Shown in pieces: positions 14,155-24,058 of a stretch of 64,000 bases of DNA (its first letter is position 1; every line of letters starts with the position of its first letter). The stretch covers positions 65,485,354 through 65,549,353 of the forward strand of contig CM048841.1 of NCBI GenBank assembly GCA_026545765.1. Reading direction: 5' to 3'. Source of the stretch: Plantago major. Lineage: Eukaryota; Streptophyta; Magnoliopsida; Lamiales; Plantaginaceae. The position numbers were made by a program, and so were the translations under genes. Below the pieces are notes generated by a model that was given only the letters and a program-made list of their open reading frames with translations, ran no database searches and was not told the DNA's origin.

Positions 14155-14375
14155 AGTGAGAATCAACGACGGATAGCTATCCGTCGCTATATGGATAACT
14201 ATCCATTATCCGTCGCTACCTGTTCAATTTTTTTTTAAATACTTTTTTAACGACGGATAATCTATCCGTCGTTAAATTTCTATTTTTTCTTTTTTTTTAA
14301 AAAAAAAGTCAAACGACGGATAACTATCTGTCGTTATTTAACGACGTATAGAAATATCCGTCGCCATTTAGCGAG
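14155..14375. repeat. CACTA subterminal inverted motifs (GCGACGGATA family)
   Basis: At least eight copies or near copies of CGACGGATA or its complement, many paired as short hairpins, for example CGACGGATAGCTATCCGTCG near 14168. They match motifs at 50040-50340 and 51040-51305. In CACTA elements such repeats are transposase-binding sites; that role is inferred here. Confidence 0.75.
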
Positions 14376-14812
14376 CTCCAATTTGGAGCTGCAACAGCTC
14401 CAAAATCGGAGCTCTAGAAGCTCCAATCAGAGCTGCTACAGTTCCGATTAGCAGCTCCAATTTGGAGTTGCTATGGGGCTTTATTAGAAGAAGAAAGAGA
14501 ACAAGAAAGAGGAAGAAATTTGCCGGACAAGAAGTTAATAAGAAGAGAAGGAAGTTTGAGAAGATGGAGGAAGAAGAACAACTGTATGTTGTTGAAGATG
14601 GAGGAAGAAGAAGAAGATGATTTTTTTTTTTTAATTTTATTTTATTTATTTAAAATTCCATAAGGCCATGTTTGGTTGTGATGGAATTGAATAGCCCAAT
14701 TAAGCTGGTCAACGGAAATTATGGGTTTTTGAACTAAACTGTAATTGTCCGACTAAGTAGCACGAATATGAGAAATGTCGTTCTAAATGGGTAGCCCTAT
14801 GTAATAATCCCT
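14376..14812. mobile_element. Fragment of a GAGCTCC-repeat Mutator-like element
   Basis: Contains tandem and inverted AGCTCCAATTTGGAGCT phrases (14376-14470), then a GAAGAAGAAGATG-rich stretch, then a region with AGCTGGTCAACGGAAATTA and a polypyrimidine end. The same order (GAGCTCC hairpins, purine-rich tract, terminal repeat with CTTGGTCAACG) occurs in the element at 60471-62051. This looks like the right half of a relative, joined to the CACTA subterminal repeats. No target duplication was found. Confidence 0.45.
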
Positions 14813-15161
14813 TCATATAAATAGTTTATGTAGAATTTTCTCTTAGAAGAATATCCTAGCAATTCTTCGAAGGAGAACCCAACAATACGTGAGATTAATT
14901 GTGCTCAAGTGCTTTTGGTGCTCAATTACTGTGGATCAACTAAGGTCGACCGCTTATACAAACAACCGGATCTAGGGTTTCGTTGTTGAATGCATCAGGA
15001 TCCAATAAGCTTAATCTGCCGCCATAGCAAGTAAGCTTTCGATTTATATTACCGAAAATTGTTTGTGCTTTCATATAGCTTATCAGTTATTCATTATTGG
15101 TGAAAATTTTAACTTTCCGCTGCGTAACCTTAGAGGTTATTTTCACGAAAAACCCAACAGT
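14813..15161 (+). repeat. Probable LTR fragment (Ty1/copia type)
   Basis: Contains a TATAAATAG box near 14817, a plausible transcript start region, and an end resembling copia LTRs (TTTCCGCTGCGTAAC ... AACCCAACA at 15161). No partner LTR and no target duplication were found. Fossil fragment. Confidence 0.4.
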
Positions 15162-16185
15162 ATAATTAATGTGGTAGGTTAAATGCATTACACTTTTTAC
15201 TAAACACAGGACACTATTTAATATATTGCAAAAAGATCTTTATTTATTAGAAATACTAGAAATGGTCCCTCTTTTTTTTTCCTCATAAAATTCTCCAACT
15301 GCAGTTTTTTTAAAAATATATGAATGTATATATACTTATTAATAACATAAAATATAAAAGAAGAACCATTTTGAACAACTATTATCCGGGTTATGGCAAC
15401 ATCATGAATATTAACATGTATGTATTGTTTTAGTTTCATTTTCATAATCAGTAATGATATTCTATTACGTTAAAATTAATGAAAATTTGAGTGAACATAA
15501 TTAAAAATTGAAAAAACAGTCGAAACGGACTGTTTTTGGGTTTGGCAGCCACAAGCTCCGTCGATCGAGCTTTGAACATCTTCCAAAAAGAAAAAGAAAA
15601 AGAAAAAAGAGGAAGAAAGGTTTTGGTCGCCGGAGCTCCGGTAAGGATCTTCGATTTCTTTGAAGTTTCTTCGATCTCTTTGCTCGGATGATGAAATTGA
15701 TTCGAGTACTCTCACTTTGATGTTTTTTACGTATAATTGTAATTTTTTTAAAGTTAATGGACTATTTTGTAAACTACTATAATAGTGGTATTATTTGCAA
15801 TATGTAAAAAAGTGTCATGCGTTTAATATTCCTGATAATTAATATATAATCATTACAATAACATTATGGATTTACATACATAAAAACTTTACAGTCTTGA
15901 ATATGTATTATTAGTGAAAGTGAACACTATCTTTTTAAAAAGCAATGTACTTATGAATCTCTTCTATATAACACTTATAATGAATAATATTACCCCATAA
16001 ACTATCGACACTTCTTTATACACCACGTTAGGTTTGTCGTATCATATATTTTTTACATTCATAATTGCAAACCAACACTTTAAGTCTCGTCCTGCTCGTA
16101 ACTTTAGAGAGATATATCATCATATAAGTGTTGTGTTTTCCTAAAATAAAATAAAATAAAATAATATATATATATGTGTGTATAT

Positions 16186-16264
<79 letters not shown>

Positions 16265-17032
16265 GTTTGGAGGTAGAGGTTGACATGCGCGAAAGACTAT
16301 CCATGACTCTTGTTTATCGTTCATAACAAAGCAGGCCGATATAAGAAACTATCCCCATCTAAATAGAATGGGAAGTTCGTCTCATTAGATGACCCAATCA
16401 AATCATCATCCTAAGAGTGAAACCTCTTGCCCTCGATTGCTTTCATATATAAATTTCACCTCGATGATATGCTCCTTGGATCATACTTAGCTCCGTTTAT
16501 ATCCTTATCCAGCCCACTGACCTTGTAACTTTTCATGGATTTTTTAGTAGGTTTGACCTTACTGGCTTCCGCTCGAATCAACGCTTAGGATGGGCAAATT
16601 GTTTATATCCGTACCTGCCATAATAATCCTAAAAAAGACTACAAGTAAGATGGATGGTATTAATTATTACGAAAAGGTTGAATTCGAAACACCCATGTAT
16701 ATATGTGTGAGTGCACCAACCTAAGTAATTGCAGTCGTGGGGTTCTACCATAATGTTAGAAATCAAAAAACATATCAAGTTAAATGAGATAGTGGATCCC
16801 ACAACAACTATGTTTCTTAACGAAACATGTGGTTGTTGGACCATTATCTCATCCAACTAAATAATGATTTCAACTTCTAACAATAATATTTATTTATTTG
16901 GACAACAATATTCCCATAATAGCGTTCAACTTCTAATAATAGTTCTGCTCTATTTAACTATTAAGGCCATGAATATATTCATCACGAATAGCAGCCATGT
17001 CTTGCGTATCCATGTCACTTGAATTTACTATG
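15162..17032. other. AT-rich intergenic DNA, no gene seen
   Basis: No convincing coding sequence on either strand. A short GC-richer patch at 15530-15700 (CGCCGGAGCTCCGGTAAGG) resembles a 5' leader or transposon edge but leads to no reading frame. The only strong structure is the TA microsatellite near 16200. Confidence 0.5.
16195..16262. repeat. (TA)n microsatellite
   Basis: About 33 uninterrupted TA units, preceded by TATATATGTGTGTATATTATATAC. A likely polymorphic locus. Tyr/Ile-repeat frames across it are artefacts. Confidence 0.95.
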
Positions 17033-17211
17033 TTTGCATGTGTAGCACATCCCACATAATCGATATAACACATATGTGTCATATGGACTTCTGTAGTCCT
17101 TTTATCAATTCACTTTAATACAATTAAAGTGAACTTTGATAAAAGGACTACAAAAGTCCATATGTCACATATGACCAATATAGTTTATATGGAATGCGCT
17201 ACACATGCAAA
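17033..17211. mobile_element. Hairpin MITE of about 180 bp
   Basis: The whole stretch folds on itself. TTTGCATGTGTAGC at the left matches the complement of GCTACACATGCAAA at the right, and the inner arms (TCATATGGACTTCTGTAGTC, CCTTTTATCAA) find partners around a centre near 17123. Two or three internal mismatched patches exist. No clear target duplication is visible, so the superfamily is unassigned. Confidence 0.75.
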
Positions 17212-17519
17212 TAGAGCAAATCAGAGTAACAAGGACAAACATAGAACAGAGTTGCAATGAAAAACAAGCAAACTATAGCCACCCTATGTATACATGCACC
17301 CTCATCATCCTTCTCTATATCTCATTCGATTCATACATCTTCTTCCAGCTTACTGACTTGAGCGTCGGAGTTCCTTCGGCCGGCACCACACCAATGTCAC
17401 CTTGGAACCTCACGCCTCTAGATTTGCTATTGTTGCCTTGCAGGTGCCCCCTAATATTCTAACCTAATTTTGATTGTAGATTTCTGAGCGTCTACAGAAC
17501 CTTCAGCTTTGATACCACT
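17212..17519 (-). other. Primer-binding-site side of a retrotransposon, short leader
   Basis: Reading the minus strand, the LTR at 17520-19164 is followed after two bases by TGGTATCAAAGC (17506-17517), the usual initiator-Met tRNA primer site of copia elements. Further left is about 300 bp of leader-like DNA without a gene. Confidence 0.5.
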
Positions 17520-19164
17520 TGTTGGTCCCTTACATAACAAGGTCAAAGTCCAGAGTGGGGGGGGGGGGGGGTGAATAGATTTTAAACCTTTATGTGTCTA
17601 AAACAGATTTCTCAGCAGGTGTGGGTGGCTTCTGGTACCTAACTTTTACAGTGTGCGGAAGCCTTTTACAATTATGTGATTGTGTGTGTGCGCTTTCAGT
17701 GAGCAATTATACTTACACATATATAGAGATAAGGTGTTGAAAGTAAATAACACTTGTTTATAGTGGTACCTGAAGGTGGCGTACTCCTTCAACTAATCCA
17801 CTCCCCTCCCCCCCCAATAATGTGATTGTGTGTGTGTGCGCTTTCAGTGAGCAATTATACTTAAAAATATATAAAGGTAAGTTGTTGAAAGTAAATAACA
17901 CTTGTTTATAGTGGTACCTGAAGGTGGCGTAATCCTTCAACTAATCCACTTCCACCCCCCCCCCCCCCCTCCCCACCCCCAAGGACTTGAATTCACCAAG
18001 ACAGATTAATGAGTGCCGTTGCAATATCCTATCCTTAGTTAAATCCCTTTAACCCTAAGTTCCTTACTTAGTAACCTTGAACCCTCTTTCTTTGACTAAC
18101 CCATGTCAAGTACTCTGGTTCCTCCAAGAGCTTTTCCTTAACCTTCTGAGAGGGGTTTTCCTTAGTAATCCAACTAAGTTTCTCCCCTAACACGCCTGTT
18201 GATTGTTTGAGTAGTGGTTGGCTTTATGAAGACAGTGTGTACCTTAATCACAATGGTTTAGTGACTTTGTTACATAGAGAAGCTTCTTCTTAAAATCATA
18301 TGTTTCAAGGACAAGAAAGATGTTCTTGGAAAACAAGACTTCTTCTTGTTCGGGGGAAAGAACACTTTGTAGTCGCAACTTAAAGCTTGTTCTACCTCTT
18401 TACAAGTAGATTCGCAAAGTTTGAGTCTTTTAGGAGATTTGAGACTTGGAGTGCTAAGAGAACTTTGACCGCAATGTAAGCTTGAGTGTGTTGGTTGAGG
18501 TGTGTGTTCTATTTTCTCAACTACTAAGTACCTCTATTTATAGTGTAAATCAGTCTCATTGTGATTTGAATCCGTTGGATACAAATTCAAATTAGGTGCT
18601 GAAAGATCACTATCAGTCGTACTTGGTTTTTGTCCTTACTCACAGCACGAATGCTTTATAGCAGGTTAAGACTATGTCTTTTAGTATTACCATAGTACAA
18701 ATTCAAATCTCCTTTGTAACGGATTTATCACCTGGTTATTTGTGAAACAAAGTGACTGTTTTTCTGTCTTTTGATAGACTACCATGAGCAGGTAGTTTGG
18801 TCAACCTACTCTGTCATATACATTTTCACTTGACCAAGTAACTGCTGAGGCATTTGCTTGCTGAAATTTTGTCCTCTATATCTTAAGTAACTTATTTAGT
18901 TATACTAAGTTTTCAGCGACTTGTCTTCTCAGCATCTTTTGGTCGCAAAGTTGATGCGTAGGTCTTCAGCAGGTTCGAATAATTATAAAATTTACATGCT
19001 CTTGAAAAACCTAATACATATATAAGTCACTAACTATTAGTCAAGTATGTTCCTCTTTTTACAATGTTCAGACTAAAATAATCCTAAGGACTAAGAATAC
19101 TGATAACTTGTTGAGACTAATGATCTCATGTGTTTGCTCATCAAAATCTAAACTTCAACTAACA
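17520..19164 (-). repeat. LTR of a sirevirus-like element, minus orientation
   Basis: Plus-strand ends are TGTTGGTCC and CAACTAACA, the complement of the TGTTAG...GGACCAACA form of the LTR at 5755-7437. The complement of the CTATTCACCCCCC landmark is at about 17556-17575. The left flank has a primer-binding site. The right flank, read on the minus strand, resembles polypurine-proximal DNA (ATCATCAAAAGTTGAAATAA). Fossil. Confidence 0.7.
17669..17960. repeat. Tandem duplication of about 147 bp inside the LTR
   Basis: Two adjacent copies run from TGTGATTGTGTGTG through GGTACCTGAAGGTGGCG to a C-rich tail, the first ending near 17816 and the second near 17960. The copies differ by a handful of bases. 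Slippage at the poly-C run is a likely cause. Confidence 0.85.
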
Positions 19165-19940
19165 ATTTATTTCAACTTTTGATGATTTTTCATGATGTCA
19201 TTAAAGTGACAGTGAAAAGTACATTGATTATATATTTGAATCATTAGAGAAAAAATGTGATGTACTTTTATTTTTTTAAAAAATAGACTAATAGTACGAT
19301 GAGAAAGTTTTAAAAACAGAAAAATAAGAGTAATGCCTATTTATGTCATTTTACAAAATACAGCTAATTTGCAAAATACATACATAAAAATCAGCTACCA
19401 GCTAGTTTTGCTAAACACAACATTTATATGGTAGCATGCATAGGATGTAATTTGAGGAAAGCAAACCCCCTCGCCTCCCCCAACAATTATGGGGCGTTGA
19501 ATGCACCGCTCCTTAAATGTGTGATTTCCTTGTCGCACATTGACATGCCAACAATCCGCACACGTCGTGGTCAGGGATGCTCCCGCTCTTATATCATTTC
19601 TAACGCCCTAGCCTACGAGTCGAAGCCCAATCCTTTAGACCGCCACAATTTCTCTTGAACTGCTTTTGGTGATGTGATCATTCATTCCACAAATGTAAGT
19701 GTTAGTCTATGCGGTCAGCATATCATCCGGAAAAAAATAAAAAATAATCGTGTCAATCAAAAGGGGCGTTATAACCTTGTTGAAGAGTGATGGATAATGG
19801 ATAATAACACCATAATTAATAAATTCACCATAAGATGGTCCATAATAACTACTGACTCCAATCCATTAAGAGCTTATTGAACTCTTGTTTTCTCTTCAAT
19901 TAAGGAAATAGAATGAAAATAAATAGTCTGTAGAGGTATA
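19165..19940. other. Intergenic, no gene seen
   Basis: AT-rich. A patch at 19430-19660 is less AT-rich and has an open frame of about 76 codons (ATG near 19428), with no recognisable domain. I treat it as non-coding. Confidence 0.4.
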
Positions 19941-20270
19941 AGAGCACTTCCAATTGAAGGCTCTGTAGCGCTTTAAACTATGTAAAAGCCCCAAAAAGAC
20001 TTGGGGATATTTATGAGCTACAAACTAGTGGCCCATGGGATTTGACTACTAATTAGTAGCCCTCCAAGAAGCCCCATCACTCATCAAAATATTTTGATGA
20101 GTATATCAACTTGTTATCCAATCATCATAAAATTTTGTGTTATGTGGGACCTATTTTTTTTGCTTTTACCATTGTGGGTGTAAAATTGACAAGGATTCTG
20201 TAGAGGATTTTCAAATAAAAAATGTTAAAAGCCCCTTTTTTTGAATGACTCCAACCATTGCTAGTGGCCT
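19941..20270. mobile_element. MITE with inverted ends, possibly PIF/Harbinger-like
   Basis: The left end AGAGCACTTCCAATTGAAGG and the complement of the right end (AGGCCACTAGCAATGGTTGG) match imperfectly. Many plant Harbinger-type MITEs have such GRGCACTxCCAAT ends. Inside are AAAGCCCC and a TCATCAAAATATTTTGATGA palindrome. Flanking TA-rich bases prevent a clean call of a 3-bp duplication. Confidence 0.5.
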
Positions 20271-20434
20271 TATATTAGTAAAGTTGTAGTGAGTGATAAA
20301 GTAAGAGAGAGAGATTGAATAAAATAATAATAAAGTAAGAAAGAAAAATAATAAAGAATTAATTAGTAGTGTAAAAACTTTTCATTTATGAATTAGAAAA
20401 TTTCGAATATACTTTAAGAAGTTGGCTTATATTT

Positions 20435-21068
20435 TTTTAGGCCACATCTTGGTGATGTGCCTTGGAAGGAGATGATATTGAATAACTGTGCCACACCAAG
20501 AGCTAAGTTTTCCATGTGGCTGGCTCTTTGGGGGTCGATTGTCTACCAAGACACGACTTATGAAATTCCAGATTGTTACTGATTTGGTTTGTGTGTTTTG
20601 TGATGATTGTGATGAAGACATTGATCATTTGTTCTTCAGTTGCCCGCTACTCCATCGTGTTTGAGGCAGTTTCTTGCGTTGGTTTGGTGTTTCAGTTTCG
20701 ATAGGATCTTGGCAGGATATTCTGTCTGCTCTTTGTTTGCATTCTAAAGGGAAGAAACCATAACATCGCATTTTTAAAGTGTTGTTCACTGAGCTTGTTT
20801 ATGCAATTTGGATTGAACGTAATTTGTGTATCTTTCAAGATAAAATTCAGGATATGAACCATATACTCCGGAGTGTGGTGCAAAAAGTTGTTGGTCGATG
20901 TTTTTTGGATCCGAAGCTGCATAGTTTTTGCTGCTCGTTTGAGCACTTATCCTTGTATTTAAGTTAGTTATGTTTGTTCTTCGACTATGCTACTTGTTAG
21001 CTTTTGTATTTGAGACGATGTACTTTATTGGCTACTTGGAATAAAATCTATCTTTGTTCCAAAAAAAA
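20435..21068 (+). mobile_element. 5'-truncated L1-type LINE, 3' end only
   Basis: Begins inside the zf-RVT zinc-binding region downstream of reverse transcriptase (PRAKFSMWLAL, then LVCVLCDDCDEDIDHLFF, showing the Cys/His pattern). It continues through ELVYAIWIERNLCIFQDK to a 3' end GGAATAAAATCTATC and an 8-A tail at 21061-21068. The frame is broken at least twice. The 3' end resembles that of the LINE ending at 51730, so the two are related. Five-prime truncation is typical of aborted target-primed reverse transcription. Confidence 0.75.
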
Positions 21069-21801
21069 TTTCTAATATAACCCAAGAGAAAAATAAAGTT
21101 AGCAAATTATTAATAGAACGGATATAGTAATAATTATTCTAAGAGAGTTGTTAAACGCAGCACCAATTCGGCTAAACGCAACACCAATTATTTGAGTACT
21201 TGCCCAAAATGCCCCTAACTTAAAAAAATCGTATAACATTAACGTAAAATCGTAATAACTCGTTTACACGAACACAATAACATTAACATGCACGATTCAT
21301 CCCGAATTACAACAATTAAAAACATCGAAATTTTTTAACAAACTTTGCTTATTGGAACAAAATTATAAAATACCTAAATATTTGAACACTATATACATAA
21401 TTAAAAAAAAAAGAAAATTTTTTTTTTAAATAAATGGCCGGTTACACATTTATTTGGAATCGCAGTATCACACCGATTCTAATTAATTGCTACTTTCAGA
21501 TCCGGTCCGGAATTTTTTTTCTTTTTTTTTCTAAATATATATATATTCAAACCGGTATATATATTTCTCAATATTATATTCAAACTTGAATCGAAATTCT
21601 TTCGAATAAAAGATTACAACTTGAACACGGACGAACGAACTTGAATCGAAAATATTACATGTCATGACTAGGTAATGATGGAATAACATCTTTAAAGTGT
21701 TTACAAATTTCATCGAGAATGTCGAATACGTCATTTTGGCTCATACAACGCCTGTTTGGCTCAGTGATGCGTGCAAGTTGGCTACCGAGCCATTGTATCC
21801 T

Positions 21802-22765
21802 CTACAAAATAAAAAACGACCCATAATAAGAATTGAGAGATGAAATGCTAACGTTGTGAATGTATATGTATTGAATGTTTAGGAACCATACCACGGTAGG
21901 ATTCATGTCGGATGGTCGGTAATGTTCTCTTCGAGTAAAGGTTTGTTGGCGTGTCACTTGCCTATGCGTCCTTGCGTGAAACCATTTGTTGTAGTTTGGA
22001 AAACTTTCATATCCGTAATGCACTCGTAGTGCTTGATTATGGAAATTACATCGAACGTTTTGAAAGTTCTCGAAGGAGTCTTGAGCAGGATATGAACATT
22101 TGTAGAATGCTGGTTGTGGTGGCCTTGAGACAACTATTGTTTGTATGAGTGGTTGTGGAATTAGTTGGGGATATCCGAACTGGCGCATAACTGCATGTAA
22201 GCCTCTGAAATCTTTAAACAATGAATAATTCCTCTAAATTGAGAAATGGGGACTACTTCCTCTGCTGCACGTCCGAATGGTGTCCACATAACCTATTACA
22301 TAAGAGGTAAGTATGTTAAATAATTTTAACATAGTTTCAATCATAATGAAGACAAGCGTGACAAATGTGATGACATACTTCATTCGAAGCAATATTGTCT
22401 AAGGCACTTTTGTATGCAAGATGTAGAGCATCTTGATCTTGGTGGACGGTTCCTAAGTTCCATGATTCAAAAGAAGGAAAGTGCTTGTAGATCCACATCT
22501 GAAATCATATAAAGACTTCAACAAAAATGTATTCTCTTTTCAAGTTATGACAAAATGTAAAAATTATATAGAGCTAGCAAACCTGCACAAGTGAGAGACA
22601 TCCATCTATTTGATTGCAGTCAATACGTGATGCAATTCCCATATCTATCTTGATTGGCAAGTCGTGACTCCCCATGCGTACGTTTGAACCTCTTCCAGTT
22701 GATTTAGGAACGGTAGAAATCCAGCTGGTACTCGTGTACTACTCTTGTCGACAAACAACGATGTG
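21802..22765 (-). pseudogene. Plant mobile domain (PMD / PP7 long-form-like) gene fragment
   Basis: Reads right to left. The first block at about 22765-22640 holds GTSLFVDKSSTRVP and TYAWG, matching the GCTLFVDKSGT and YSWG signatures of plant-mobile-domain proteins. Next is RIDCNQIDGCLSLVQ (near 22600), then WIYKHFPSFESWNLG (near 22480), WTPFGRAAEEVV (near 22270), and the end block MRQFGYPQLIPQPL (near 22180) with YNKWFHARTH. The gaps look like introns with plausible splice signals. The N-terminal part of the domain is absent and the first block shifts frame near 22650, so this is a partial, probably dead copy. PMD proteins are known both as host genes (the MAIN family) and as transposon cargo. 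Confidence 0.6.
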
Positions 22766-22779
22766 CCTACAACAGGCAA

Positions 22780-23187
22780 ATGTATATCGACGAAATGACA
22801 GAAGCACGGGTAGATGAAATAAATATCCGTCTAAACTGGTTTCATGGCGCGTGTACACAACCATGGTATTTCACATTACCAGATATGGGGTGTCTTGTAG
22901 CAACAAAGTATCAACGGGTCTTATGCGGTTATTCTCCGTTAGGGAGTATGACATACTTTCCATTGGAGTGTCGTTCTCAAATGGACTCACCGGCTCCTGA
23001 CCCTCCATCAACAGCTCAAGAGTGGACAATGGCTCACATTGGTAACAATCACTGGATTAGGATCCACGTGGTAACAGAATGTCCAATTCCACCAATATGG
23101 TTGGCCTGGAGAGGTACTAGAGAGGCAAGAATAAGCCACTGGGAAGCACATTATGGCGTTCGCCTACGTCAATGGCATAGGTTCTAG
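22780..23187 (+). pseudogene. C-terminal fragment of an OTU-like cysteine protease
   Basis: An open frame of 135 codons with ATG at 22780. Landmarks are FTLPDMGCLVATKY, MTYFPLEC, IGNNHWIRIH, CPIPPIW and a C-terminal REARISHWEAHY. This order (PDMG, TFLPL, NNH followed by an aromatic, PxPP) matches the C-terminal half of OTU-type proteases often linked to plant MULEs; NNHW would supply the catalytic His. The catalytic Cys half is missing, so no activity is expected. Its ATG lies only 14 bp from the start of the minus-strand PMD fragment, so the two are head to head inside one transposon. Family call rests on remembered patterns only. Confidence 0.5.
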
Positions 23188-24058
23188 TTTTTGTTTTCAA
23201 TGTTGTTGTATTTCGATTTTCATGTTCTGTAATTCAATGTCTGTTTTTAACAAACTTGCAAATCATTAAAAAATAATTTTAAAAAAATATAAAAAAATTA
23301 TAAAATACCTAAATATTTAAACATTATATACATAAATAATTAAAAAGAAAAAATTCGGATCGGATCTGGTACGCCAGATTATCATTGGCGGGTTGCACAC
23401 CCGGCCATTTAGTGAACTGGCCGGGTATCACACCCGGCCAGTTCCGACCCGGTCCGGAAAAAAAAAATTTCATTTTTTTTTAATTATGTATATAGTGTTC
23501 AAATATTTAGGTATTTTATAATTTTGTTCCAATAAGCAAAGTTTGTTAAAAAATTTCGATGTTTTTAATTGTTGTAATTCGGGATGAATCGTGCATGTTA
23601 ATGTTATTGTGTTCGCGTAAACGAGTTATTACGATTTTACGTTAATGTTATACGATTTTTTTAAGTTAAGGGCATTTTAGGCAAGTACTCAAATAATTAG
23701 TGCTGCGTTTAGTCGAATTGGTACTGCGTTTAACATTTATGATTATTCTAAATATAGGAAGCTATAGATTAGCACGTATAATACGAGGAACAAACTGAAT
23801 CGTCGATAGGCCACCCAAAACAGCTCCTCCTAATCTTCACCTAATCTCTAAACAAACCTAATAGCCTCCTGCAAAGTGTGATCTGCTCAAAACAAGTGTG
23901 TTTGTTCCTTTTGTCTTGTTTCGTTTCGTTTCGTTTTGTTTGGATGTTTGAGTTGAGCTGAATCAATTCAGGTTCACCTTGACGAGCCAGCCAGTCAATC
24001 CCATCTGATCTCATGTATTGAACTACCCTAACCTTGTTTCTATTCATTCATTGAATTG

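Larger units (their letters stand above)
7438..14375 (-). mobile_element. CACTA (En/Spm) DNA transposon, degraded, minus orientation
   Basis: The minus strand carries in order a TNP2-type transposase (13317 down to about 9760) and a second plant transposase-type gene (about 9660 down to 7554). Upstream of TNP2, at 14155-14375, lie several inverted GCGACGGATA/TATCCGTCGC motifs, typical of CACTA subterminal repeats. The same motif fills the 1.3-kb CACTA element at 50024-51322, so the two belong to one family and this one could be a coding relative. No CACTACAA terminus is visible at either end: the left side meets an LTR and the right side meets a GAGCTCC-repeat fragment. Both ends therefore look lost, and the coding parts contain stops and frameshifts. 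Confidence 0.8.
21142..23741. mobile_element. Mutator-like element carrying gene fragments (Pack-MULE type)
   Basis: The 9-bp direct repeat ATTATTCTA lies at 21133-21141 and 23742-23750. Inside it are inverted ends of about 260 bp or more (left about 21142-21405, right about 23478-23741) that share GTTAAACGCAG near the tips and then match almost throughout. A 9-bp duplication with long TIRs is the Mutator hallmark. The core has no MURA transposase; it has a minus-strand plant-mobile-domain fragment and a plus-strand OTU-like fragment. A secondary inverted patch (23290-23525) adds a hairpin inside the right end. Confidence 0.85.

Noticed and set aside
16028-16324. Open frame with a long Ile-Tyr repeat
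   Set aside because: It is only the (TA)n microsatellite read in frame.
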